Assembly: GCF_035046505.1 (NCBI RefSeq)
Contig: NC_089822.1
Span: forward strand, 102,494,659 to 102,558,658
Origin: Tiliqua scincoides
Taxonomy: Eukaryota; Chordata; Lepidosauria; Squamata; Scincidae
DNA: 64,000 nt
Reading direction: 5' to 3'
Each line of letters starts with the position of its first letter. The stretch's first letter is position 1. Under the pieces are notes generated by a model. That model was not told the origin of the DNA. It ran no database searches and was given only the letters and a program-made list of their open reading frames with translations. Made by a program: the position numbers and the translations under genes. Below are positions 22,916-34,806 of this stretch, piece by piece.

Positions 22916-23870
22916 CTGTCCGAAAGGGAAGGGAAAAGGTGTAAGATATAGGCAGATATAAAGCCATGTTCAGGCCAACCTTCCCTTTTATGCAGCCCTA
23001 TTCTTCCTGATCCCCACCATCTTGTCTGTCTTTGACGGCATACTCTCCCAGTGCCACCTTCTTTCCCACAGCAGCTATGTGCAGCACCTAACACAACCAT
23101 GACACACTTCATGAACAAACAATAACATCCTTCAGCTGCTATTGTTCGCTTCCCATATCAGGAGCAAACAAGGAGGCAGGGTGCTGTGAGATGGAAAGAA
23201 GCACACTGTACATACTTCACCCAACATAGGTCACCCTTACGATAACTGCTCAATTCAGAAGACTTCCCTCAAAGCTGCAACTTCTACTCTTTCAATGGAG
23301 CACGGAGGTGGAAAGGGCTCCTGTACCTTTAACATGAACTCAGCTGAGAGAACCTTAGCAAGTATGGGGGCCTCGCTCAGCCTGCTGAGTAACCCACATC
23401 TGCCAACATTCTCTCATCTCTGTTAAAGGCACAGAGGTCCTGCTGTCCCCTCCACTGCACCTGGAGATTCTTGCGTTCTGAGCCAACCATTCGATGTAAG
23501 TGGCAGAATTAACAAAGCCGATATTTAATGATGGAAAAAGAGAAACAATTCACATCGCTCCACATCACCATCCCTTTCCAGTAGCACTACCCAAACACAG
23601 TCCTGGGGTCCCATCTGTACCTAGAGATTGTGATTCCTGGAGACTTTTTTGAACTCTCCCCCCATATAATGTAAAGTTGTCAATTCCTGGAGGTTCTGTT
23701 AACATAGCTCCCAATAGTCACCCGGACGTAGATGCCCACTCCTGAAGAGTTGGCAACATTCCCCAGACCTCCAGCTTGCTCTCCAAATACCTGGCTCCTT
23801 GCCCAGCGCAGGTGGAAGTCCAGGAATCCAGTATACCCCAAAGCAGCCTCCTCCCACCTGCTGGAGAGTG

Positions 23871-24442
23871 AGTTCCCTTGCAGGAATTCCTCCCACTGAC
23901 CAGAACTCTCATTTCCAAAATCATCATCATCATCCACTTGGCTGACCACGCTGAGCAGCACAGGCTATGGCAAGAGGCCAGCACAGTTTGAGGCCAGCAC
24001 ACCAGGGCCCAACAGCTGCAGGAGGCACAGCTCTGGTCTGACACTGCCATCGCAGCCCAATCCACTCATTCCAGGATATCGCCTCTGCAACACCTGCTCG
24101 CCCAGCAGTCTGCACAACTGCGCTTCTTCCTTCCTGGCCTCGGTCTCCCGGGCACAGCCTGGGCCTGCTGCGTCGTCCACTCTCTCCAAGAGCAGCACCT
24201 TCTTCCCCGAGGAGGATGCCCCAGGCTGAAAATCAAAGGGGGGGGGGGAATCTGGGCAGCTGGTTTGGTGAGCAGGCTAAGCATCCCCCCAGCCAAGCTG
24301 TCAGGCCAAGTCTCCCCACTCCCAAGCCCCGCACAGGACCCCCCCAGGACTGCTCACATCTATGCCCAGATCCTTTGTTGCTGTCGTCTCCTCCTCCTCC
24401 TCCTCCTCCTGGCTGTCCCGGAATGTATTCCAGCCACGAGTC
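23871..24442 (-). CDS. Putative multi-exon gene fragment, unrecognised, upstream of MLF2
   Basis: Three candidate exons on the minus strand fit together. Exon A (about 24442-24354) follows TCCCCTTTAG and ends at GTGAGC. Exon B starts about 24225 after TGATTTTCAG and may end at about 24092. Exon C (about 23961-23871) follows CCATAG and ends at GTGGGA. One frame stays open across all three. It gives GWNTFRDSQ and a Glu run in A, SSGKKVLLLERVDDAAG and an ETEARKEEAQLCRLL stretch in B, and VDDDDDFGNESSGQWEEFL in C. The product would be acidic with WxxF and DDDFG motifs of the kind seen in clathrin-adaptor ear ligands; that likeness is only inference. The donor of B (GTGTTG) is weak. No start codon or final exon was found. 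Alternatively these are untranslated MLF2 5' exons or chance. Confidence 0.35.
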
Positions 24443-24742
24443 CTAAAGGGGAAGATTAATGCTGCATCCCTTCCCTCTCTTCCTGCCTGCCTCCCCCACT
24501 AGATCTTCTTTGTTGCAAAGATGCTGGTGTGGGGGGTGAGGAAGAGAAGGGAGAGCCTCTTTGTTCCAATCAGTCCTGCAACCCAACAAGCCACTCAGCC
24601 GCCCAGCAGCCACAGCAAATGCAGCCCAAGTTGCAACCCACCCCCCTTTTAAGAGAATGCAAAGACTGTTGTCAACCCCTTTTGCAGGGAAAGGCTATTT
24701 TTCGTTTTCAAAGAAAGCCCACAACAAGGCCCAAGCAGGATA

Positions 24743-24764
24743 TGATGTCACAGGCCCCGCCCCC
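24743..24764 (-). promoter_or_regulatory. CRE-like and GC-box pair
   Basis: A TGATGTCA element (24743-24750) lies beside a CCCCGCCCC GC box (24755-24763). Both are about 0.3 kb upstream, on the minus strand, of candidate exon A and 1.9 kb upstream of the MLF2 start exon. They could mark the start of MLF2 or of the unrecognised exons. A CCAAT motif also lies near 24567. Confidence 0.35.
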
Positions 24765-25014
24765 ACCCCTAAGTTCCTCCCCCAGAAAAAGAGTTACGCT
24801 GCAGGGTCGCTTTTCCCCACCCCTACCCCCATACAACGTAATGATGGGTTTGCTGTTGGAGGGTTGTGTGATTTGCCTTGCAGGGAAATAAACCAGTGGG
24901 TTCCAGATGTGGTTCAGTTGGTTTTTGGGGAGGACTCTGGCTGACACTGAATCAGGAGGGATAAGCTCAAGAGAGGAAGTCCCAGGATTCTGAAGGATTT
25001 GCAAATGCACTAAA

Positions 25015-25015
<1 letters not shown>

Positions 25016-25050
<35 letters not shown>
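25016..25050. repeat. (TG)n microsatellite with CG end
   Basis: A run of TG units to 25044 is followed by GCGCGC. Confidence 0.9.
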
Positions 25051-25051
<1 letters not shown>

Positions 25052-25564
25052 GTGAATGAATACTAATATGTGTGTGGGCGCATGCACGTCCTCCAGAAGG
25101 AGGAGCAGAAGCCTGACCCTGGGAGGAAACCTTCAGATTCTTACAAGGCTGAGGAAATGGTTGCTTGCAGTGCAGCTTCAGCTTCATTCCTACGAATGAG
25201 CAGAAGATGCCCTGTTGCTGGTCGTGGGGAGGGCATTGCCAGTACTTGCCGGCAGGTGCAATGCCCGCGTGTGGACAGCAGAGGTCCCTCTCGTCTCGCA
25301 GTACGGCTTAAGCCTGTGGCTAACAAAGCCACAGCATCCTCTAGTTTCCATTGTCAAAGACTTTCCGCGCATCATGTGCAGGGAGGGAACGTGGAGGAGA
25401 GACACCAGAGGCGCCTTGCAGTCGACAAAGCGTTATATGCAAATGACAGGAATGGGAAGTGGCTTCCCTTCTCGTTAGGCTCTGAAAAGCGACAACAGAT
25501 TCAGACATATTGACAACATCAAGGACCCAAACTGCATTTTTCCCCTTAAATTTCCCCTTTGCTT

Positions 25565-26720
25565 TATGAATCATCATCATCATCATCACCACCACCATCA
25601 CCATCATTTATATACCGCATTTCTGATGTGAGATTCGCATAAATAAATGTTGGGTATCCCTTGGGGCTTGTCCAATCACTGCCTGGGCAATGCCCAACAT
25701 TCCAGGGGCACGTCCCTCCACTGCAAAAAGCTGAGACACAGCATGTGCTTTGGAAACAGGCACTCCGAAAGCCATTGAGCGTGGGTGATAGTCTTGTATT
25801 CTTGGAGACTTTTGATCTCGGCTGAAGGTGTAGATATTGGGAAACCTTTGTGCACAAGGAAAACGCTCAGTGTGGCTTATGCAACTAAATAATAACCAAA
25901 CAACCAGAGCAGTTTTAAAAATCAGAAACAAAAATGCATTCCAACAAAAGAAGCAGCAGTCGGGAGCCCAGGAAAGCAGATGAAAACTGAAGCAGCAGAA
26001 AGAGGAGAGACTTGCTGCCAAGTGGAGCATTCTGTTGATTGTGTGGATCCAGGTACAGAGCAGGCCACGCAACCAACACATTTTGGGCATTGCAAGAGAA
26101 AGGGCCTTTGCTTTCACACACCTCTGCCAACCATACTTCAGAAGAAGGTGCCCTGCAGAAGGGCCTCCCCAGACCATTTCAGCATATGGGCAAATCTGGG
26201 GGATTGGAGGAGGGTGGCAGGTGGCCCTATGTATTGTGGCCCTGAACCTTTGACCGCTTTTAAGGTAAGAACCAGCACTTGTAACTGAAACCCAGAAATG
26301 GACCAGGAGCCAGTGCAGTTGATATACTGATAGCAACACACTGCAAGAAATAAAGAGGAACACTGGTAGCAGCATTTTATACCTGCTGAAGTTTCCACAT
26401 GCTCTTCAAAGCCAAAGGCTGGCTGTCCGGCCAAAGTTCTATCTTCAAAGCTGTGGTTCTCTTATATTTAGCACAGGGAGAGTAACTGTCCCTCTTCATC
26501 TGAGCATAGTATGCCTCCCAGTGGCTGTTGCTGGTGTCTCCCCTGTATTTCTTTTCAGATAGGGAGCCCCCTTGGGGAAATGAAACCATCTTCTCATTCC
26601 TTTTCTTGTAAATGGCTTTAAGAACTTTTTTCTTTCGAATCAGTATAAAATCTGCTTCATCATCATCATCATGGCAGCCCCACATAGAGTGCCCTGCAGT
26701 AATCCAGTCTAAGGCATGTG
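25565..26720 (-). repeat. LINE-like 3' region, CR1/L2 type, minus strand
   Basis: It starts with an ATC-rich microsatellite and TTTATATACCGCATTTC, the usual 3' tail of such elements in reverse. It continues to a segment (TAAGAACCAGCACTTGTAACTG) shared with 56615-57330. It is fragmentary, with no intact reading frame. Confidence 0.5.
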
Positions 26721-26732
26721 TTCAATGTCTTA

Positions 26733-26911
26733 GGGCCCAATTCTATCCAATTTTCTGGTGCCAGGGCAGCCACAATGCAGCCCCAAGGTAAGGGAACAAA
26801 TGTTCTCATCCCTTAAGGAGGACTCTGTGACTGCCTGCCCAATACAGGATGCAGTGCATGCCCCTTTGGCACGGTTGCACCCGCACTGGAAAATTGGATA
26901 GGATTGGGCCC
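26733..26911. mobile_element. PIF/Harbinger-like MITE with TTA duplication
   Basis: GGGCCCAATTCTATCC and GGATAGGATTGGGCCC are near complements, flanked by TTA (26730-26732, 26912-26914). Confidence 0.82.
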
Positions 26912-26929
26912 TTATTGTAATTAATCTTG

Positions 26930-27410
26930 TTACTCTTTATATGAAAAAAGATGTGCTGTATACATTACATAAGTAAATTAACCAGAAGTGCCTTTCCAAG
27001 AGCTCTGGGGGAATTTTCTGAGGTGCACCTCCTGCATGTGACTGGATGTTGCCTCCGGTCACATCCAGGAATTCAGGTGGGAGCCTCCAGCATGGGTATG
27101 GCACCTGTTATGAGTCAAATCCGCAGGTGCTGAACCCATGGAAAAAGAGGCCCCACCTGTAGTCATAAAAACTGCAGACAGCCTAGATAGCATTTCCCCT
27201 TCTTCCACACAAGGAAGGAATTCCAGCTGGAGGGATTATTTTGGTACCAGCTACAACATATTCATGAACCACCTAAAAAGTCTTCTTTCAGATCTATTGT
27301 TTTAGTAATATGTAAATGTACATAGAACTTCCCAATTAACTAAAACATATTTGATTGGTTAAGATTTCTTTTATTTGAGTGACTACCCGAGTCAGCTTTT
27401 ATAATACAGG
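26930..27410. other. No gene seen
   Basis: Non-coding sequence, nothing recognised. Confidence 0.45.
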
Positions 27411-27413
27411 CCA

Positions 27414-27575
27414 ACACACATTTTGCTGTCTTAAAAGTTAGACCTATTCCTGGGTATATTTGGGGTGCTGATTCCAAAAATGGAATCGGTTTTGCTCTAT
27501 CATGTCTAGTTTCGGAGATATGGCATAGCTTTATTAGTGAATAACTCAAGCTGCTTCCTCATGAGGAAGCCTATG
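27414..27575. repeat. Long palindromic element, left arm only
   Basis: It carries the left half shared with 2176 and 45374 (CATTTTGC, TTTGGGGTGCTGATTCC, CTTCCTCATGAGGAAGCC). The right arm is absent. Confidence 0.65.
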
Positions 27576-27734
27576 CCAGGCTTTGACAAGTGCCTACAGC
27601 TGCTGAAACCTTTTATTTTTAACCTTTGACCCAAAAGCCAGAAACTGGTCTGAAATTTCAAACTGGAAATTAAATAATGAATTTCTTTTAGAGACAGGCT
27701 GCATTTCCCCATCCCTCAAAAGGCTTTCTAAGGG

Positions 27735-27950
27735 TTTAAAAATGTCACTTCCAGTTTTTGCCAAAAACTGGAAGTCAGCATTAAATGCCCTCCAGAGGCC
27801 TCAAAAGGCCTTCAGAGTGCTGCTGAGGACATGCACAGCCTTTCTGGTTCTCTGAAGGCATTCTGAGGCTTCTGGGGAGCCTTTAAAGCTCACTTCCAGT
27901 TTTCTCCAAAAACAAGAAGTGATGTTAAAGTCCTTCTCTGGCCCTCCAAG
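27735..27950. repeat. Degenerate tandem repeat with hairpins
   Basis: ACTTCCAGTTTTT (27747-27759) and its exact complement (27763-27775) form a 13-bp stem with a 3-base loop. A related unit recurs near 27892. Confidence 0.55.
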
Positions 27951-28760
27951 CCCCTGGTGGGGAGGCGCTCAACTGGGCTGTGCGGCATTCTGCAGTCCTG
28001 GCCCTGGGCAACAGGGGCCAGGATTGCCAGTGCTCCTCTTCCACACTTCCTCTTCCAATTGCCTGCAGAACTCCATTGATCATACACCGCTCACCTCACA
28101 TTGGCCACCACTAGACAATATTTGGATTTTTTTGTGCCTGTGCAGCCCGTGTGACTTTTTTTTTTTATAACCCCCTGCCCTAGTATTTGGAGGCTCCAGG
28201 GGTCTTTAATTATGTCTTGCTGAGGCCCTGTGGGCTCAGTTTTGCTTGGGTCTTTGGGTATGCTGCAGTCTCTTGCAGTGTGACCTCCTGCAAACATGCA
28301 GGAATACACTTGTTTGGCAGTAGCTGAAGAAGGACGCATGCAATCTGTGGCTGGCTTTTAACAGCTGCTGAGTGCTTATTGGCTCATTCAGCCATCAGGC
28401 TGCCCCCTTGCCTGGCAAGTCAAGGCGGTCAAAAGTGTCAATGCGGAAAGCATGTGTGCCCAGGGGCTGGCATTCTGCAACTGCTGCTAGGCAGCAGGGC
28501 AGACTGCTTGTTGGATTGCTCATTCCCTTGCCTAGCAACTTACTATGTAGGGAAGTCTGGAAATGCTCATTTCTGTGGGGAAGTCTTCCTTGGAGAGTGA
28601 GGCAGATGAAGTCTTTGGTTTCATGCAGGCTTAATTCTTTGTCTTAATAGGTCTAGATATGCTACACGCTTCCCAAACAGATTCAAGTTAATCTGGAAAT
28701 GATACTTTTCATTCTTATCCACAATTCCACCACTGGGGACTGGTGAGCAGTAGCGAAAGT
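27951..28760. other. No gene seen
   Basis: Moderately GC-rich non-coding sequence without recognised exons. Confidence 0.45.
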
Positions 28761-28774
28761 CACTTGGTCTAGGT

Positions 28775-29003
28775 CAGTGATTTTCAACCTTTTCAGTCTC
28801 GTGGCACTTTGACAAGGTACTAAAATTGTCAAGGCACACCATCTATTTTTTGACAATTGACAAGGCACACCATGCTGTTGGTGGGGGGTTCACATCCCCC
28901 AATGGCCCTACTAATAAATGATCCTCCCCCAAACTCCCATGGCACACCTGCAGACCATTTGTGGCACACTAGTGTGCCATGGCACAGTGGTTGAATATGG
29001 TTG
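28775..29003. mobile_element. 229-bp hAT MITE, copy 2
   Basis: It runs from CAGTGATTTTCAACC to GGTTGAATATGGTTG, inverted relative to copy 1. GTCTAGGT lies on both sides (28767-28774, 29004-29011). Confidence 0.87.
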
Positions 29004-29011
29004 GTCTAGGT

Positions 29012-29330
29012 CAGGGGTCTCCAAAAATTTTGGCCAGAGGGCAGCATCAAATATCTGGCGTGGTGTGGAGGGCCAGAAAAAAATTTAAATATAAAATTTA
29101 AATAAATAAATTAGAGATGGAACTTAGATGAGTGAATAAATGAATGAATGGGCTCATTCATTCCACCTCTCTGGCCCTCAGAACACCCTCCAGACACAGT
29201 CAGAGCATAGCTCTGGTCATGTACAGTTGAGTGGGCCAGAGGCTTCAGGGGACAAGAGGCTGGCCGCAGGCCGGAAAGAGGCTGGCTGTGGGCCGCATCT
29301 GGCCCCCGGGCCGAGGTTTGGAGACCCCTG
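29012..29330. mobile_element. Second hAT family sharing the same target site
   Basis: The ends CAGGGGTCTCCAAA and TTTGGAGACCCCTG are perfect complements. GTCTAGGT lies on both sides (29004-29011, 29331-29338). A longer relative lies at 54481-54920. Confidence 0.88.
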
Positions 29331-29705
29331 GTCTAGGTGTACAGATCTCCCTGAGTTAGCACTCCTGAGACATCCAACAACCAAATGCCAGCCCTGATTC
29401 TTGTCTCCTTTTGCTTCTGTTACAGGTTTAGCAGGGGTTTCTAAAACCTATAAAAATCTGCTTCACCGGAGGCAATGCTGGAACAAAGGAGATATGTGTG
29501 GTGTAACCAAGGGCAGTGATGCCTCCTTAACAACTATTGTCTGTCTTCAGCCTAAGGCAGGCAGTTTTTTTCACATGTACCCAAGCAGAGGAACTCTAAT
29601 TAAGCCTTAATCACAAGCAGAAGAGGAGAGGATCCAGATAGGTCTTCATATTAAATGAAACCGTTTACCGGTATTTATGCACACTCTCTCTCTTTCACTC
29701 TCTCA

Positions 29706-29951
29706 GCCCAATCCTATCCAACTTTCTCGCATTGATGTACCCACAATACATACCTGAGTTAAGGGAACAAACATTCTCTTACCTTGAGGAGGCTTCTGTG
29801 ACTGGCCTTCTGCGGTAGGATGCAGCACACACCCTGTGGGCTTGGCTGCATCAGTGTCAGAAAGTTGGATAAGTCCCCTTCCCCCAAGGAGCCGCTGCTG
29901 GATGCCCTGTTGTGCACATTTCAGCGCTGTGGCAGTCCCAGGATTGGGCTG
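29706..29951. mobile_element. PIF/Harbinger-like MITE, diverged
   Basis: GCCCAATCCTATCCAAC and CCAGGATTGGGC mark the ends. It has the family's internal GAGTTAAGGGAACAAACATT. The target duplication is not clear. Confidence 0.55.
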
Positions 29952-30430
29952 CTTGTTAACAAAAATGAAATTTAAGTCTGACAACAGAAAATACAGTCAT
30001 AATCTCTGTATTCAACATAAACAATACAGCACAAACTAGCATCCACAATGAAAAACAAATTGGCCTTATTCTTCACTAGCTGAGGAAAATGCAGGACTAT
30101 TAATCTGAGATTCAGGCTGATCTTAGATTTGAGTCTCAGTTATGACAACTGATAGAAACAAAAAGTTATATTTGATGAGAAATGGCCAAAGCAAGTTATT
30201 GTTTCTTGGAAATCATACTTATGAATGAAGCAAGATAAGATGAAAAATTATCTATAGTAGCTTTTCCAAGCATAAATCCTGTCTTTTCACTATTTGCTTC
30301 TCAGTTATTCAGAGCATAGACCACAGAAATCTGGAATATAACTTCCTTACTATACCAAGGAAGCTAACTGAACTGTAACACACCAGATTCGATTCCCTTT
30401 TTATTATAACAATTGTACTGTATAAAGATA
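29952..30430. other. No gene seen
   Basis: AT-rich non-coding sequence. Confidence 0.45.
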
Positions 30431-31085
30431 GCCCAATCCTAAATTGCACTGGTACAGCCAGGTTACATAGCCTGTGGTGCATCCAATGCCACTTAGGGCG
30501 CAATCCAGAGGCGCCCTTGGGCCGACGCAAGTCCCTTGCGCCAGCCCAGAGGGGTCGCAAGTCATGTTCCTTTCTCCTTGAGAAGAAGCCGGGCCGGCGC
30601 TCTGAAAAGCACCGGCCTGCGGAGGCTGAAACAAGCTTCCGTGCCAGCTTCCTCTTCAACTTTTGCATCAGCCTGGCTGGGCCAATGTAAGGACAAAAGG
30701 TAGACGGAGGGAGGCATTCCTGGGCGGGGGTGGGGGGTGGGCAGTGGTAGCCCCAGAGGTGGGCGGGTGGGGAGCAGGAGGCAGGGCTGGGATTTGACAG
30801 TTATGCTGGATCCCAACCCCCATTCCCAGGGAGAACGGAGCGACTCCAAGCTGCTCCACTCTCCTCAGACTTGTGTCACCTCAAGAGGTGGTGCAAGTCT
30901 GAGGAGACCCATAGGGGCCACTACCCAGGGGTAATGGGAAAAGTTACACTACCTTTACCCAGGGGTATGGGGAAAAGTTTTCCCTTGCCTCTGGTTGAGC
31001 TGCTTATTGCCACAATCCTGAGCTGGATACAGTGCAAGTCTCTTGGCTTGCCTGTTCCAGCGCAGGATAGGATTGTGTCTAGGAG
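30431..31085. repeat. Longer relative of the Harbinger-like MITE
   Basis: GCCCAATCCTAAATTGC near 30432 and GCGCAGGATAGGATTGTGTC near 31061 look like family ends around a GC-rich centre. A similar arrangement occurs at about 56038-56550. Confidence 0.4.
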
Positions 31086-31407
31086 CAGGCTGGAGGTCTG
31101 CTGGGGATAAGTGGATATTTTCCTCTTACCCTGAGTAAAGTCTCAGCCACCCTAATGGGGCTTCTTGAATCTACACCAGCAATATAGCTGGCACAAATCC
31201 AGAAAGTCCATCTAGGGTTGCCTGGCCTAGGAGCAGGGGTTAGGATATGGCGGAGGTGACCTCTGCTGTTCCCGTCACTTCCTGGGTCCAATCCTGCCCC
31301 CATTTCACCCTCTCCCATTTGCAAAGTGCAGTCTTCCCCCCTCCAAATCACCCTCCAACTACTCTCCCCATGTTTTGCCAAATTCTCTTTCCAAACGTGG
31401 TCTAAAG

Positions 31408-31770
31408 CAGTGTTTCTTAAACTGTAGGTTGGGACCCACTAGGTGGGTCACAAGCCAATTTCAGGTGGGTCCCCATTCATTTCAATATTTTAGTTTTAAT
31501 ATATTAGACTTTACGCTACCATGGTATGTGACTGCATTTGGGGAAATGTTACAGAACTGTACTTTTAACAGGCTGCTAAATATAAGCTTTTAACAATGAG
31601 AGTTAATGGGACTTACTCCTGGGTAAGTGTGGGTAGGATTGCAGCCTAGGATTGTTAAAAAATTTTCTGCTTGATGATGTCACTTCTGATCATGACATCA
31701 CTTCTGGTGGGTCCTGACAGATTCTCATTCTAAGAAGTGGGTCCCAGTGCTAAATGTGTGAAAACCACTG
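31408..31770. mobile_element. hAT element, related to 16893-18555
   Basis: CAGTGTTTCTTAAAC and GTGTGAAAACCACTG are the ends. The flanks are GTCTAAAG (31400-31407) and GTCTAGAA (31771-31778). It carries GGTGGGTC motifs and half of the short palindromic MITE near 31593-31650. Confidence 0.8.
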
Positions 31771-31799
31771 GTCTAGAAAATTTATGCCCACTTTAAGCT

Positions 31800-32660
31800 A
31801 ATTAGTTCCCCTCTTCACTCAAAATAGCCCTAATCCTGCAGAAAGCAGTGCTGGGCATGGCAGCCACACACCAGTCTCTGTTCCAGCAGTCTCCATTCAG
31901 GGCATCAGTCAGTCAAGTTAGTCAGTCCAGCCTCTTTCTTCCAAGTTCCTTCCGCTCTCTCAATCTTTCCAACTTTCTTCCAGTCTCTCCAACCTCCTTC
32001 TTTCTACACCAATACCCTCTTCCTTCCTCCAGGTGCTACTTTTATCCCTGTGGGCCTTTTTGCCTCCAAGTGGCTCCAGCTGTGCAGTACACTCACTGCA
32101 ATCTGAGGCCTTGGTGTTAACCCCATGCTTGCTTGCCAGAGCAAGGGGCCATTGTTGACACCACACTCGATCTCCTCGAGGGATCTTGTACATTTCCATT
32201 GCACCCCACACCTTTGTGCTGGCCAGTGCAAGGTTGGAATCTGGTGCTGCTGGGACAGCGTGGGCCTTTGTGCTGGCCCGGCCAGTTTGTGAGTCGTCAC
32301 AGACATGCCTTATGGCACGTTTATGACACTTTGAACCAATGCAGGGATAGCTGTACCGGCTCAGAGCTATATTAGGGTTGTTCAATAAATCATTACTTTT
32401 CCAGCACAGGAGAACTGAACTGTCTCATTCACGTATCAAATATTTTGGTTAATATTTATTAGATGCAAAACATATGGGACTATATTGGTTTGTTAAGCCT
32501 TAGGTTAAATCAGTGTTCTACGTCATTCAATTAATACTTCATCTAATATTTCATTTATAGTCAGGGTTGAAAGAGGACACTTTGAAGATAATAAAAAGTA
32601 GGACAGAAAAAGACTGTCAATTTGATAAAAATCTCCTTGTTCAGGTGGACAATGTCTAGC
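31800..32660. other. No gene seen
   Basis: A pyrimidine-rich stretch (31930-32035) and ordinary non-coding sequence. Confidence 0.45.
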
Positions 32661-32667
32661 CACCTCA

Positions 32668-32837
32668 GGGCCCAATCCTATCCTAGCCAGTGCAGCTGTG
32701 CTAATGGGGAATGTGCTGCATCCTGTCTTGGGGAGGCAGTCACAGAAGCCTCCTCAAGGTATGAAAACATTTGTTCCCTTACCTCAGGGCTACATTGTAG
32801 CTCCACTGGTGCAAGAATGTTGGATAGGATTGGGCCC
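32668..32837. mobile_element. PIF/Harbinger-like MITE with TCA duplication
   Basis: GGGCCCAATCCTATCC and GGATAGGATTGGGCCC are exact complements, flanked by TCA (32665-32667, 32838-32840). It is the best preserved copy. Confidence 0.85.
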
Positions 32838-32892
32838 TCAGTCTTGCACTAAGGTAAGGTTTTAATATGATATCTGTAAGAACACTAAAACC

Positions 32893-33225
32893 ATAAGAAC
32901 ATAAGAACAGCCCCACTGGATCAGGCCATAGGCCCATCTAGTCCAGCTTCCTGAATCTCACAGCGGCCCACCAAATGCCCCAGGGAGCACACCAGATAAC
33001 AAGAGACCTCATCCTGGTGCCCTCCCTTGCATCTGGCATTCTGACATAGTCCATTTCTAAAATCAGGAGGTTGTACATACACATCATGGCTTGTAACCCG
33101 TAATGGATTTTTCCTCCAGAAACTTGTCCAGTCCCCGATACCTGAACCAGGTATTCATATACCCAAATACTCTTGTCTCTCATGAGACTCTGATGGAAAT
33201 GATGGATCAAGAGAGGACACACTAA
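32893..33225. repeat. Interspersed repeat of the TGGATCAGGCC type
   Basis: ACATAAGAACAGCCC...TGGATCAGGCCATAGGCCC...CTAGTCCAGC is a common reptile repeat motif. A diverged copy lies at about 51325-51420. Confidence 0.55.
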
Positions 33226-33782
33226 TTGTTGCCATCTTTAGCAAGCACAGTGAATTTACTAAAATGATTCTAATCAACAATGACAATAATTATATACTAC
33301 ACAATTCTGTCTTTATGGAAAATAAAAGTGAAAAATTGTTGGACCTCTAAGTTACAAATAGACATTCAATATTTTACTTTATATCCTTCTAATGCCATTG
33401 TGGTCATATCAGATTTAGAATTTTTTGCTACACTTGTGTCACAGGACCCAAATTTTCCTTTTCTAGCAAGGTAGCTGGGTTAGTTATAGCTGAAACAATG
33501 AGGAGTCTTATAGCATCTTAAAAATTAACTAAAGTATTTCAGTCACTCAGCTTTTGTGGATTACCCTCCACTTCATCAGATGTAAATTGCACATTTTCCT
33601 TTGTAACCATGAGGTATAGAAGCTAAATAGGGAGGAATTTAGGGTAATGTGTGAGAGATCCACATGCTTGAAGCTTTATGTGTTAAAGGTGCTCATGAGC
33701 AGTGAAGAAGGCAGATTGCGTATTCTGTCTTACGTTCCATATTCATATCAGTACAGCTCCAACTTTGTTATACTTTGTTATA

Positions 33783-34574
33783 CAGGTCCAACCTTGTTAT
33801 ACACTGATTTTTTATACACGGATTTGACTCAACAAGAATGGCCCCTGCAAATAAGGAGTGTACTGATCCCTGGAGAGGGGAAAAAATCCCCCCCTTTAAA
33901 ATCACAGTTTAAAAAACTGCATTTTCCTGTTGCAGAGAGACAGTCATGCAAGTGATTACAGGTATAACCTAATTATCCACAAATTCCACAGATTTTTCTC
34001 TCAAAGCTGATGAGAAGGGCCCTTTAAATTAAAGGAAAACAGTTGGCGGACAATCCATCAATCATTCTCTCTGTAGGCTTCACTCCTCCCTTCCCCCTGA
34101 GCACTTGAGGGAAGGCTAAATGGCAGCCATTATCACCTCCTCAATTCTTTCCCCCTTAGTGGTGCTCCTGGTGAAGGGAGGGATTGCTTCCTCCTAGTGA
34201 AGCCTAAGTGCCTGGAGAGAGAGATTGCCTCTGTGTGCATTTCAAAAGGTCAGCAAGGCTGTTTTGAAATTACCTGAGCAAAGAGAGTGTGTTTTTTGCC
34301 ATCCAGGTGAGTTTTTGGAACTGAACCCTCAGGAATAATCAGTTTACATTGAAAGAAAAATAATTATTTTACATTGGTGAAGGGAGGGGCTCGGAGTGAA
34401 GCGCCTGGAAGGATACTGATTGATGAATTGTCTTCTTAATGACTATGTCTATCTTACATCACAAAGGTCAGCAAGGCAGTTTTTAAAGTGCCTGACAAAG
34501 GGTAATTGTTTTTTAAATGGATTTGCTTTAATGCGATTTTTGCCATCCACTGAGTTTTGGGAAGACTCAACCTG
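33783..34574. mobile_element. Tigger-like (Tc1/mariner superfamily) element
   Basis: It starts CAGGTCCAACCTTGTTATAC and ends GACTCAACCTG, with TA on both sides. The first 100 bp matches the copy at 43652. No transposase frame is visible. Confidence 0.5.
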
Positions 34575-34806
34575 TACTAAAATATTTTGCTAGCATTTCA
34601 CACCTGTTTATTCTATCTCCTTCCATAACTATCTGTGATTGGGATTTGTCATGCTAAATTAGCACCCTGATAATCTGGATTACTAACACAGTATATGTAG
34701 GGTAGCCTTTGAAAAGTTCTTAGAAACTACAACTGATTCAAAATGTGCAGATTGTTGATTTGGGCAGGCCATAGGGAACATACATTGTTAATCTTAAAAC
34801 AACTAA

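Noticed and set aside
25608-26375. 255-codon minus-strand open frame
   Set aside because: It lies in a LINE-like repeat and has no recognisable reverse transcriptase or other domain.
29140-29397. Small open frame near 29 kb
   Set aside because: It falls almost wholly inside a hAT element.
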